Part shown: positions 26,368 through 33,874 of the stretch, piece after piece
Numbering within the stretch: the stretch's first letter is position 1
Layout of the letters: every line of letters begins with the position of its first letter
From: WTFY01 sp965220895
GTDB taxonomy: Bacteria; Pseudomonadota; Gammaproteobacteria; UBA4575
Direction of reading: 5' to 3'
Length of the DNA: 64,000 nucleotides
Assembly: GCA_965220895.1 (NCBI GenBank)
Contig: OZ244850.1
Coordinates: 1,240,001-1,304,000 of the forward strand
Program-made: the position numbers and the translations under genes
Notes under the pieces: model-generated
What the model saw: only the letters and a program-made list of their open reading frames with translations
What the model was told of the DNA's origin: nothing
Databases searched by the model: none

Positions 26368-26427
26368 CCGGTTCCTTGGTCACTGGCAGGGTTCGCCCGA
26401 CCAAACATCTAGTCTAAAGGAACCCGG
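26368..26427 (-). promoter_or_regulatory. Structured leader of cbtBA, candidate cis-acting RNA
   Basis: Nested complementary segments: an outer stem CCGGTTCCTT with AAGGAACC(C)GG (26,368-26,377 with 26,417-26,427), an inner stem TTGGTC/GACCAA (26,376-26,381 with 26,399-26,404), and an apical GGG-TTCG-CCC hairpin (26,389-26,398). On the minus strand it ends just before the ribosome site. A TATAAT -10 (26,486-26,491) lies further upstream. It does not match the cobalamin riboswitch core I know. Confidence 0.5.
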
Positions 26428-26549
26428 CCAGACAGCCAATAAATAGGCCTATGTGTTCCATGAATTCTAACTATCTGTTATTTAAATTATATAGATGAAA
26501 AGAATATAGATACCCTGCCTGGGCTTGTCCCGGAGCGTCCCCGGGACAT

Positions 26550-27329
26550 TCACTGGACATAATGGATTTTCGTGTCGATACGGCCTCTCGTGTTCAATTC
26601 AACGAAGCGGTAGGCGGGAGGGAGCGGGTCGGTGAGATGAACCGGGGTATTCGGCTTGAACTGGTGGCAGGTGGAAGGGGTCGACAAGAAGCGAAGCCGA
26701 TTGAACTGCTGATCGACGTTCTGGTGCACATGCCCGAATAGCACTAGCAGATATTTGGAATGGTTGTCCAGAATCTGCAAAAAATCGGTCTTGTTCTGCA
26801 GCCCGATTTCATCCAGCCATTTGCTGTTCACAGGCACCGGCGGATGATGCAGGACAAGCACATTGAGTTGGTCTTTACAATTTTGCAGATGTTCGCGCAG
26901 TTGCGCGAGGCAGCGTTGAGAAATTTTTCCGTGGTGCCTGTCAGCGATCCAGGTGCTGATCAGCACGAGCGAAAACTTGCCCATCGCAATGACGCGGATT
27001 GAGTCCACCGGAGATTCAGGGATCACCTGCTGCAAAAGCTGCGGCATGTCATGATTTCCGGGAACACAGTAGACCGGCACGTCATAATCGCGAATCGCAG
27101 ACTCGAACAGGGCGTAGCTTTTCTTTGCGCCTGTTTGCGAAATATCGCCTGTAAACAGCCAGAAGTCAGCATCCGGATAGCGGGATGCACAATGGCCCAG
27201 CACGGCCTGCAGGCTTTGCTTGGTGTTGATTTGATGGAAAGTGTCATCGGCGCCATCGAGTATGTGGGTATCCGTCATATGGATGAACCTCAGAATATCC
27301 TGCGGGTGGCGGCTTGATTCGCTGGACAT
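26550..27329 (-). CDS. cpdA: CpdA-like cyclic-nucleotide phosphodiesterase / metallophosphoesterase
   Basis: 259 aa from the ATG of MSSESSRHPQD; upstream ATGs at 27,389 and 27,434 are possible and none has a strong ribosome site. Calcineurin fold with the full metal set: MTDTHI, FTGDISQTG, VPGNHDMP, LHHPPVPV and FGHVHQNV, closest to the class III cAMP phosphodiesterase CpdA. Would hydrolyse 3',5'-cAMP and so lower Crp signalling. It is alone, with intergenic space on both sides. Confidence 0.82.
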   Translation of the reverse strand: MSSESSRHPQDILRFIHMTDTHILDGADDTFHQINTKQSLQAVLGHCASRYPDADFWLFTGDISQTGAKKSYALFESAIRDYDVPVYCVPGNHDMPQLLQQVIPESPVDSIRVIAMGKFSLVLISTWIADRHHGKISQRCLAQLREHLQNCKDQLNVLVLHHPPVPVNSKWLDEIGLQNKTDFLQILDNHSKYLLVLFGHVHQNVDQQFNRLRFLSTPSTCHQFKPNTPVHLTDPLPPAYRFVELNTRGRIDTKIHYVQ

Positions 27330-27679
27330 CGCTCTGGAGGATTCACATGAAGACAGGGTGGAACATGGCTCCCGGGCAGCAGTACTCATCAGGGCATGCT
27401 TATCGACCTTGCGGTCGGTTATACGCCCCTGCACATGTATGTGGCTGGGTCGTTTGCGAACATGAACCTGCAGTTTTCATTTTGCAACACCTTGGGAAAT
27501 CCTGGAGAGCACCAGTGCCAATACTATCGCTCCCGGAATAGCAACGGCAATACCACGCCCTGTAGCCTCTTTTCACCGAGGTGAAACATGCAGGCTGTTT
27601 GCCGGGTCGGTCATCGTTTTCAAGGGCACAGGGCCTGCTTCCATATGCCTGCAGGATAGTAGAAAATATCCAGGCACTG

Positions 27680-28681
27680 ATGAAACGTGTTTACTTCCAG
27701 CCCGGTGGACGCGAGATCACCAGCAGGGATGGAGAGACGGTGCTTTCTGCTGCGCTTCGCCAGGGCCTTGTTTTTCCCCACAGCTGTCGCAGCGGAAACT
27801 GCGATACGTGTCATGCCCGTCTCGTCTCAGGGGAAATTGCCCCGGGTGCGACACCCCGGCTAGAGCCGGACCCCCCCACCTGCCGGCCCGGGACCATCCT
27901 GCTTTGTCAGGCCGTACCGCTTTCCGACGTGGTGATCGAAGCCCATGAGCTTGAAACCATGGCAGGCATGCAGGTCCGTACGCTGTCCGCCCGGGTGCTG
28001 GGCCTGGAACCGCTTGCCCGCAATGTAACCGCCCTCACGCTGGGTCTTGCGAAAGGACGTGGCACCCTGGAGTTTTGTGCAGGGCAGTACGTTGATCTCC
28101 TGCTGTGGGATCATGGTCGGCGCAGTTACTCGATTGCCAGTTCACCCGCAGACTCCGAAGTGATCGAGCTGCATGTGAGGAGAATTCCGGGTGGCCGGTT
28201 CAGCGAGCAGGAGTTGTCTGCCCTGAAGCCCCTGGATGTACTGCCCGTCATGGGACCCTTGGGAACTTTTTTCCTGCGTGATGACCCGCGTCCCACGATT
28301 TTTGTGGCCGCAGGCACAGGTTTTGCTCCGGTCGCCGCCATGATGGAGGATCTGCGAAGGCGTGGCACACGAAGGCAGATACGGTTCTACTGGGGAGTGC
28401 GTTCTCAAGCAGACCTGTACCGCCTCGATCAGATAGCCATCTGGGAACGGGACCTCGGCCTCGAGTTCTCGCCGGTATTGTCCGAGCCTGATCCGGGCTG
28501 GGACGGGCGATGCGGGCGAGTGCACGAAGCCGTACTCGCAGAGCATGCCGATTTGTCAGGGATGCAGGTGTATGCCAGTGGATCTTCGGAAATGGTGGCC
28601 GCGGTTCGTGCGTATTTCCCCCGACATGGGCTGCAGGCCGATGTACTGCACTGCGAGCCTTTCGGGCATGCGGTGGATTAA
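27680..28681 (+). CDS. 2Fe-2S ferredoxin / FAD / NAD(P)H reductase
   Basis: 333 aa from MKRVYFQPGGREI, the natural start of the ferredoxin domain. Plant-type 2Fe-2S cluster: CRSGNCDTC plus the distal Cys in ILLCQA. Then an FAD domain with RSYSIASSP, and an NAD(P) domain with VAAGTGFAPVAAM. This is the layout of CDP-6-deoxyglucose reductase and of oxygenase reductase components (AscD, phenol hydroxylase reductase). The oxygenase or acceptor is not encoded nearby, so the electron acceptor is unknown. Confidence 0.85.
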   Translation: MKRVYFQPGGREITSRDGETVLSAALRQGLVFPHSCRSGNCDTCHARLVSGEIAPGATPRLEPDPPTCRPGTILLCQAVPLSDVVIEAHELETMAGMQVRTLSARVLGLEPLARNVTALTLGLAKGRGTLEFCAGQYVDLLLWDHGRRSYSIASSPADSEVIELHVRRIPGGRFSEQELSALKPLDVLPVMGPLGTFFLRDDPRPTIFVAAGTGFAPVAAMMEDLRRRGTRRQIRFYWGVRSQADLYRLDQIAIWERDLGLEFSPVLSEPDPGWDGRCGRVHEAVLAEHADLSGMQVYASGSSEMVAAVRAYFPRHGLQADVLHCEPFGHAVD

Positions 28682-28730
28682 TCCGCTTGGGGCATCGATT
28701 TTTCCGGGAGGTGCATTATCATGGGAAGGT

Positions 28731-28753
28731 CAGGCGTCAGGCGTCAGGCGTCT
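28731..28753 (+). repeat. 7-base tandem repeat
   Basis: CAGGCGT is repeated three times (28,731-28,751) and breaks off in CTGG. It sits about 40 bases upstream of a small membrane-protein gene, in its presumed leader. The copy number could vary by slippage. Confidence 0.55.
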
Positions 28754-28788
28754 GGTCAAAAGTGCAAAAGGATACCGGGCCGTTCGAG

Positions 28789-29067
28789 ATGAAAAACAGT
28801 GTGGTGCAAAAGATCGTCGATGGATTCGTTGATGTAATCACGGCGGGCAACCGGCCGTTTCGTATCCTGTTGTTCGGGGGGATATTCCTGGCCTTGCTGA
28901 TCATGAACATTCTGGCCCGGGTCCTTGGCATCAGGACCGACATCGGCGGAGATGTCGAATTGGCGAATGTCATCCTGATTGTGGTTTCCCTGTTCCTGGG
29001 TTTCGGAATCTCCTACAGCATCATCTATTTTTCAGACGCCAGCAAACGCAAACGTGCACGGAGGTAG
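28789..29067 (+). CDS. Small two-helix membrane protein, unknown
   Basis: 92 aa from the ATG of MKNSVVQKIVDGF; longer in-frame readings upstream have poor composition. Two hydrophobic helices (about residues 25-45 and 58-80) separated by a short Gly/Asp loop, with a basic C-terminus (SKRKRARR). No domain is recognised. It follows the reductase gene by about 110 bases on the same strand. Confidence 0.6.
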   Translation: MKNSVVQKIVDGFVDVITAGNRPFRILLFGGIFLALLIMNILARVLGIRTDIGGDVELANVILIVVSLFLGFGISYSIIYFSDASKRKRARR

Positions 29068-29110
29068 GCGCTCTCGGTGGGTCCGGGATGCCCGGCCCGC
29101 AGCCGGGGTA

Positions 29111-29434
29111 TCAAGGACTCGCTTGCCAGGTCAGGGCATACCTTGATTGGTCCACCTTGCCCCGGTTTTGGTGCAGGGTGATCTCGGCCCCATGGGATTT
29201 CAGGGCTTGGTTGATGGCGCTTCGAAAAACGAGCTGGCGAAACTGGCCGTATTCGAGCGTAGAAAAGGCCAGGTCTTGGCCCTGCAGGAAGGCATGCAGC
29301 CCCGGCAGCGTGAAGCACCAGCATTCTGGCTCCAGCTCGAAGCCCGGTTCTTCTTGCAGCTCTCCCAGCAACCCCGGGTCTTTTTGAGCGACCCGTTCAA
29401 AGAAACACAGCAGCTTCTGTTGCAAGTCCTGCAT
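29111..29434 (-). CDS. Hypothetical protein, 107 aa
   Basis: Soluble, leucine/glutamine-rich, with no signal peptide or helix long enough to span a membrane. Contains EPECWCFTLPGLHAFL and a C-terminal ALKSHGAEITLH segment that look like protein-coding sequence; the composition is globular and two-domain repeats are absent. I do not recognise the family. It is convergent with the small membrane-protein gene. Confidence rests on composition only. Confidence 0.5.
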   Translation of the reverse strand: MQDLQQKLLCFFERVAQKDPGLLGELQEEPGFELEPECWCFTLPGLHAFLQGQDLAFSTLEYGQFRQLVFRSAINQALKSHGAEITLHQNRGKVDQSRYALTWQASP

Positions 29435-29606
29435 GCGGACAGACTGCGCTCTACTGCCGAAGCGGTGCCGTCAGGTGCTCAAACGGTGCTGACACCGGTG
29501 GCCAGAGACGTCATCACCGTTTGTGGAGCCCCCTTTCCAGGGAACGATCAGCGCACGGCCTCCACCGGCAGGCCATTCTCCGGATGTCCTCCCGGGCGGT
29601 GCACTA

Positions 29607-30047
29607 CTACCATGTGGTGTACTTCAGAAATTTTCCATTCATGGTGATCACGACGCGATCCCCCTTCGGGTTCTCTTCCTTGTCGATGTCCATGGAGAAG
29701 TCGATCGCACTCATGATGCCATCGCCGAACTTCTCACCGATGATTTGCTTGATCGTGTAGGCGTAGACACCGACGATCTCGTAGAACCGGTACATGACAG
29801 GATCCTGGGGAATGATCTTCTCCCAGGTCTTGTTGGGGAATTCCTGCAGTGCAGCACAAACCCCTTCATCCAACTCAAGAACCTCACACAGGCTTTTCGC
29901 GGCATCCTCCGGCATGCTGTTCATCCCGTAGCAGGCAGAAGCCACCCACACCTCGCCCATGTCCATCTTGCCGGCGACGGTTTCCCAAGTGAATCCCTTG
30001 GCCTTTTTCGCAGCCAGAATCAGGTCAGTCATTTCTTCTTTGGTCAT
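29607..30047 (-). CDS. cynS: Cyanase (cyanate hydratase)
   Basis: 146 aa from MTKEEMTDLI, with GGAGG 7 bases before the ATG. Converts cyanate plus bicarbonate to carbamate and CO2, hence ammonia and CO2. The helix-turn-helix-like N-terminal domain is followed by the catalytic domain with MYRFYEIVGVY (Arg87, Glu90) and FGDGIMSAIDF (Ser113), equivalent to E. coli Arg96/Glu99/Ser122 at a constant offset of 9. The C-terminus VVITMNGKF is typical. It is next to a LysR-type gene and 1.3 kb from the thiocyanate hydrolase genes. Confidence 0.95.
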   Translation of the reverse strand: MTKEEMTDLILAAKKAKGFTWETVAGKMDMGEVWVASACYGMNSMPEDAAKSLCEVLELDEGVCAALQEFPNKTWEKIIPQDPVMYRFYEIVGVYAYTIKQIIGEKFGDGIMSAIDFSMDIDKEENPKGDRVVITMNGKFLKYTTW

Positions 30048-30172
30048 TTCAATTCCTCCGTATAAAACTGCATGATTAGATTCAGCAAAAAACGAGCCAA
30101 CCCGGTGAACCACGAAATTTCATGGATTTGTCACGCCGAGTACGATGGGGCTGGCACACATTGTCCGAAAAA

Positions 30173-30198
30173 TGCACTATATTAGTGCAATATTGCAC
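30173..30198 (-). promoter_or_regulatory. Overlapping dyads upstream of cynS, candidate operator
   Basis: TGCACTA-TAT-TAGTGCA (30,173-30,189) overlaps the palindrome GTGCAATATTGCAC (30,185-30,198); an ATAT-N7-ATAT spacing of the LysR T-N11-A type is embedded. It lies 126-151 bases upstream of the cynS start, in the 215-base gap after the regulator gene. It is probably the cynS control site. Confidence 0.55.
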
Positions 30199-30262
30199 CA
30201 AAACTGTACAATCCTCTACTGCGTGCGCGATTCGCACTGGTTGAAGCCCCCGATCTAGGGTA

Positions 30263-31198
30263 TCAGCCCAGGCTTTTTCCCTGAAGCATATCGGAGGACC
30301 AAGCCGAGGCCAGCTCCAGAAAGGCAAGGCATGCCGGGCTTTTGTACCCGCTTTTGTGCCAGATCATGCTGACGGTGTGATGTGGAAGCTCGGGCACCAC
30401 GGCGATGGGATAAAGTCCGTCTTGCGTGTTGATGATCGTGCTGGGCAAGACCGTGGCAAGTGAGCCGAGCTCGACCAGCTCGATGATCACGGTCAGCGAA
30501 TTGGTCTCGATCACGTTGCGGGGTTCGATGCCGCAATCATGGCAGTAGCGATCGATATGGTGTCGAAGGGCGAAGTCCGTATTGAGCTGGACCAAGGATT
30601 CCTTGCCAAAGTCCTGGGCACTGATCCGCTTTCTTTTCTGGGCATGCCTCGGATGCGCTTCGCCGACGGCGAGATAAAGGGCCTCCTCGAACAGGGTGAA
30701 TGTCTCGGTATGGCCGGAATTTTCCTCGGAATGGTGCGGTTTGCTGAACGCGATCCCGATATCGATCCGGGCTTCGGAGATGGCCGGTTCTATATCGTCC
30801 TGGGGCATGTCCAGCGTGCTCAGGGTGATGCCCGGGTACAACTGGTTGTAGCGGGACAGCAAGGAACAGGTCAGATAGTCGGTGATCGGGGTCCAGCCCA
30901 GTCGCAGGGAGCCGCGGCTGAGGTCCTGTACATCCTGAATTGCCCGCGTACCAATGTTCAGTTCTCCCCATGCGCGCCGCGCATGCCGGAGAAAAATTTT
31001 TCCGGCATCAGTCAGCTGTACAGTACGGCCTGAGCGGTCCAGCAAAGGAGATTGGAGGTATTCTTCTAGTTGCTTGATTTGCTGGGATAAGGTTGGCTGG
31101 GAGACGTGCAGGGCTTCGGCCGCTCGCGTATAACTGCCATATTCTGATATCGCAATCAGGTATTGAAGGGAGCGCGGAAAAATGTCTCGCCTATCCAT
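30263..31198 (-). CDS. LysR-family transcriptional regulator (CynR-like)
   Basis: 311 aa. Winged helix-turn-helix at residues 10-70 (GSYTRAAEALHVSQPTLSQQIKQLEE), then a periplasmic-binding-like effector domain beginning LRLGWTPITDYL. It resembles CynR/CysB-type regulators. Its position between cynS (same strand, downstream) and scnBAC (divergent) makes it the likely regulator of both, with thiocyanate or cyanate as effector (inference). An ATAG-N7-CTAT dyad overlaps its start codon, suggesting autoregulation. CynR itself is the closest named analogue, but the symbol is withheld. Confidence 0.88.
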   Translation of the reverse strand: MDRRDIFPRSLQYLIAISEYGSYTRAAEALHVSQPTLSQQIKQLEEYLQSPLLDRSGRTVQLTDAGKIFLRHARRAWGELNIGTRAIQDVQDLSRGSLRLGWTPITDYLTCSLLSRYNQLYPGITLSTLDMPQDDIEPAISEARIDIGIAFSKPHHSEENSGHTETFTLFEEALYLAVGEAHPRHAQKRKRISAQDFGKESLVQLNTDFALRHHIDRYCHDCGIEPRNVIETNSLTVIIELVELGSLATVLPSTIINTQDGLYPIAVVPELPHHTVSMIWHKSGYKSPACLAFLELASAWSSDMLQGKSLG

Positions 31199-31211
31199 AG
31201 TTAAACCCTAT
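31197..31211. promoter_or_regulatory. LysR-type dyad ATAG-N7-CTAT at the regulator/scn divergent region
   Basis: ATAG (31,197-31,200), seven bases, CTAT (31,208-31,211), flanked as CCATAG...CTATGA. This has T-N11-A symmetry. It overlaps the start codon of the LysR-type gene. An almost identical dyad lies upstream of the porin gene at 39,855-39,873. Confidence 0.5.
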
Positions 31212-31260
31212 GAGTTTGATAAATATAAAGTCTTGGATTAATAACATAACTCCTTTAGAC

Positions 31261-31293
31261 TTGTCATTATCTCATATTACGACCCTATAAAAT
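31261..31293 (+). promoter_or_regulatory. Possible sigma-70 promoter of the scn operon
   Basis: TTGTCA (31,261-31,266) with CTATAA 18 bases on, within TATAAAAT (31,286-31,293). It would give a leader of about 90 bases to scnB. The spacing is slightly long, so the call is tentative. Confidence 0.4.
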
Positions 31294-31391
31294 AAGTATA
31301 TAAGAAAATACTGAAGTACCCCGAAACAACCAGCATGCAAGGTAGCGTGTTTGACATCCAGATATGCAGAAAATAAGAGGAGTTCAAAGTC

Positions 31392-31823
31392 ATGCCATCT
31401 GATACCAGACAAAAAGTTTTGCGGCACATTGACATTGTTGGTCAATTGCAACCAGCTCTGCATCAGCCGCAGCATGCCCCCCTTCCTACGGAGATCGATA
31501 ACGCCCACTACAGGGCTTACATGAGGACTTCACACGATGTCGGTGGAGAGCCTGATGTGACGATCCAGTGGCACGAAAAAGAAGAGGAACAGTGGGAATT
31601 GAACACCTACGTGACGTGCGAGTGTCTAGCATGGCGTGGCGTCTGGAATGCCGAGGAAAGACGCCGCCGGCAGAATGTTGACCTGGGACAGACCCAGTAC
31701 CTGGGCCTGCCTTATTACGGGCGTTGGCTGCTATCTGCTGCAAGGATCATGGTCGATAAACAGCACATTACTCTCACGGAACTAATGGATAAGATTGATG
31801 AGGTTAAAAAGCGCTATGAGTAG
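31392..31823 (+). CDS. scnB: Thiocyanate hydrolase beta subunit
   Basis: 143 aa, with AGGAG 9 bases before the ATG. Corresponds to the N-terminal half of nitrile hydratase beta. ScnB is a non-catalytic subunit of the (alpha-beta-gamma) enzyme that converts SCN- and water to carbonyl sulfide and ammonia. Recognisable segments are LPTEIDNAHYRAYMRTSHDVGG and QTQYLGLPYYGRWLLSAARIM (described in parts). It is first in the order scnB-scnA-scnC, the same order as in Thiobacillus thioparus. Its end overlaps the scnA start by 8 bases. Confidence 0.9.
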   Translation: MPSDTRQKVLRHIDIVGQLQPALHQPQHAPLPTEIDNAHYRAYMRTSHDVGGEPDVTIQWHEKEEEQWELNTYVTCECLAWRGVWNAEERRRRQNVDLGQTQYLGLPYYGRWLLSAARIMVDKQHITLTELMDKIDEVKKRYE

Positions 31824-32169
31824 AGGTCATCATGCTGAGAAAGCCACTGGGAAAGGTGATCCACAATGTTTCCGGGGCGAGGCGACACCACCAAAATTCA
31901 AAGTCGGTGATCGAGTGCGGATCCGGGATTTGCCGGACATCTTCTACACCCGGTGCCAGGTGTATACACGGGGTGCAGAGGGAGTGGTGGCCGTTGTCAC
32001 GCATGAAAGCCCCGCCCCTGAGGATGAGGCTTGGGACAATGTCGACAAGCCCGAGTGGTTCTACATTGTACGCTTCAAGCAAAAGGAACTCTGGCCCGAA
32101 TATCCTGACGTTTATGAAAATGACACATTACAGACAGAATTTTCTGAGCGTTGGCTGGAGCTCGCATGA
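31816..32169 (+). CDS. scnA: Thiocyanate hydrolase alpha subunit
   Basis: 117 aa from the ATG that overlaps the last codons of scnB (ATGAGTAG), implying translational coupling. An in-frame TTG 21 bases earlier is an alternative start. It is the counterpart of the C-terminal half of nitrile hydratase beta: KFKVGDRVRIRDLPDIFY, YTRGAEGVV and WFYIVRFKQKELWPEY are family segments. Together with ScnB it forms the scaffold around the gamma-subunit metal centre. Confidence 0.92.
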   Translation: MSRGHHAEKATGKGDPQCFRGEATPPKFKVGDRVRIRDLPDIFYTRCQVYTRGAEGVVAVVTHESPAPEDEAWDNVDKPEWFYIVRFKQKELWPEYPDVYENDTLQTEFSERWLELA

Positions 32170-32217
32170 AACCGGCTGATTGGATCGACAAAGAGAATTG
32201 TATAGAGGGGAATAATC

Positions 32218-32910
32218 ATGGCAGATAAACATAAGCCTGCGCCTATGGTGGATGAAGTTAGCGACTTCGAGGTTCTGGAAGTCGCGGTTCGTGAGTTGGC
32301 CATTGAAAAGGGCCTTTTCAGTGCTGAGGACCATCGGCGTTTTGCAGAATTTGCGCACAGCATAGGTCCACTGCCGGCCGCGCGGCTCGTGGCGAAGTCC
32401 TGGCTGGACCCTGAATTCAAGAAGCTGGCGCTGGAGGACGGGTTCACTGCGAGCAAGGAAGTGGGGATTGACTGGCTGAACCCAACGGGATTCGGGACTC
32501 CGAGTGACTACTGTGATTTGCGCGTGCTTGAGAACACTCCATCCGTGCATCATGTAGTGGTATGCACGTTGTGTTCGTGTTACCCGAGGCCGATTTTGGG
32601 CCATTCCCCCGAGTGGTACAGGACTCCCAATTATCGTCGCAGACTGGTTCGCTGGCCACGTCAGGTGTTGTCAGAGTTTGGTCTGCAGATTCCAGCAGAT
32701 GTCGAGGTGAGAGTTGAGGATTCCAACCAGAAGTGCCGTTTCATGGTCTTGCCAATGCGACCTGAAGGTACCGAGGACTGGAGTGAAGACCAGCTCACTG
32801 AAATTGTGACGCGTGACTGCATGCTGGGAGTAGCCCTGCCACATCCGGAGCGCAAGGCCGATGACAAACGGCCCGTGCACAAGGCAGCCAACCCGGTTCA
32901 TGGGCACTAA
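32218..32910 (+). CDS. scnC: Thiocyanate hydrolase gamma subunit (catalytic, Co-type)
   Basis: 230 aa with GAGGGG before the ATG. Homologue of nitrile hydratase alpha carrying the metal claw VCTLCSCYPRP: Cys116, Cys119, Ser120, Cys121. The T in CTLCSC is the cobalt-type signature (iron enzymes have CSLCSC). In T. thioparus the equivalent cysteines are 128, 131 and 133, two of them oxidised to sulfinic and sulfenic acids. The downstream RPEGTEDWSEDQL and VTRDCMLGVALP segments are conserved. All catalytic ligands are present, so the enzyme should be functional. Confidence 0.95.
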   Translation: MADKHKPAPMVDEVSDFEVLEVAVRELAIEKGLFSAEDHRRFAEFAHSIGPLPAARLVAKSWLDPEFKKLALEDGFTASKEVGIDWLNPTGFGTPSDYCDLRVLENTPSVHHVVVCTLCSCYPRPILGHSPEWYRTPNYRRRLVRWPRQVLSEFGLQIPADVEVRVEDSNQKCRFMVLPMRPEGTEDWSEDQLTEIVTRDCMLGVALPHPERKADDKRPVHKAANPVHGH

Positions 32911-32922
32911 AGTGACAGCGTG

Positions 32923-33309
32923 ATGGACAGCCAGGAAAAAAATGATGGGACTGTCTCGGTGAGCCAGGAGCCGGAATTTTCTTCGGTTTCGCTGCTGGAG
33001 AAGGTCCGCAAGCAGGGAAGGGTCTGGGAGGATTTGGCCAAGAAGTACGGTGTGGATAATCCTGATCCCCCCTGGAAGATCAATCTGGACTCAACCTGCG
33101 AGGCACTTTCCGCTGAGCAGTGCGCACTTCCTGTATTGGAGCGCAGGACTGAGGAGGATGTGCTCTCCGAGAGCCTGTATCAAGATGTTCCTTATCCGGA
33201 GCGTCAGCTGCTGGCTCTTGCCCATTCGATGATTGAGCGTGGATTGATTGATGAAGATGAACTGGCACTTCGCATGAAGTTTGTCAGCAAGCGTCTCAAC
33301 GGTGCCTGA
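32923..33309 (+). CDS. Thiocyanate hydrolase activator, P15K-like
   Basis: 128 aa from an ATG just after scnC (12-base gap). The C-terminal half (YPERQLLALAHSMIERGLIDEDEL) resembles the N-terminal region of nitrile hydratase beta and of nitrile hydratase activators. In T. thioparus a gene at this position encodes P15K, needed for cobalt incorporation and full activity. It is probably the metallochaperone for ScnC. A direct alignment to P15K could not be run. Confidence 0.75.
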   Translation: MDSQEKNDGTVSVSQEPEFSSVSLLEKVRKQGRVWEDLAKKYGVDNPDPPWKINLDSTCEALSAEQCALPVLERRTEEDVLSESLYQDVPYPERQLLALAHSMIERGLIDEDELALRMKFVSKRLNGA

Positions 33310-33383
33310 TGATATGCATGCGGTCAGGCAGAGTACAGGGTGAGTGCATGACAGATAGACGGTGATACTAAGGACGATAGCCG

Positions 33384-33746
33384 ATGGCAAATATATTCAT
33401 GAAGTCTTCATGGGGGAGCGATGACCCGACACGGGCGGCAATGGTTTTCGGGCATGCGAATGCCCTGGCAAGTGCAGGCCATGAGGTACGGATATTCCTA
33501 CTCGGTGAGGCCGTTTGCCTGGCACGCCCTGTGGTTCGTGAGAACATGGTTCCACTGGGTTGGCCGTCTGTCGCCGAACAGTGGGATGAAGCCATTGGGA
33601 ATGGTGTACGCATTGAATGCTGTGGCGCATGTTCCAGAGCTAGGGGCGTGAGTGAAGACGACATGGCGAAAGCTGGAGCCCAGCCTGGTAATCCCACCAC
33701 CTTCGTGGAAAGTGTTGAATGGTCCGACAAGATTATCGCGGAATGA
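33384..33746 (+). CDS. DsrE-family sulfur-carrier-like protein
   Basis: 120 aa. N-terminus MANIFMKSSWGSDDPTRAAM and the motif ECCGACSRARGVS with the conserved Cys of the DsrE/DsrF-like family, plus the ending NPTTFVESVEWSDKII. Such proteins bind sulfane sulfur on a cysteine or act in sulfur relay. Lying inside the scn operon (74 bases after the activator), it may handle sulfur released from thiocyanate or carbonyl sulfide (inference). Confidence 0.82.
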   Translation: MANIFMKSSWGSDDPTRAAMVFGHANALASAGHEVRIFLLGEAVCLARPVVRENMVPLGWPSVAEQWDEAIGNGVRIECCGACSRARGVSEDDMAKAGAQPGNPTTFVESVEWSDKIIAE

Positions 33747-33874
33747 AAGATGACAGTGGCCAGAACAGATCAGATCCGACCCTTGCCTAATCTTTTGTTC
33801 CGTGTATGCGTGTAAGACAGATGAAGCGGCAAGCTACAGAAGATGAAGACCGACCGTAGAGGCAGAGAACATAT

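Noticed and set aside
26354..26549. Cobalamin riboswitch upstream of cbtBA
   Set aside because: GCCAGTGACC on the minus strand recalls a B12-box fragment, but the other conserved blocks are missing and the folded leader is only about 60 bases.
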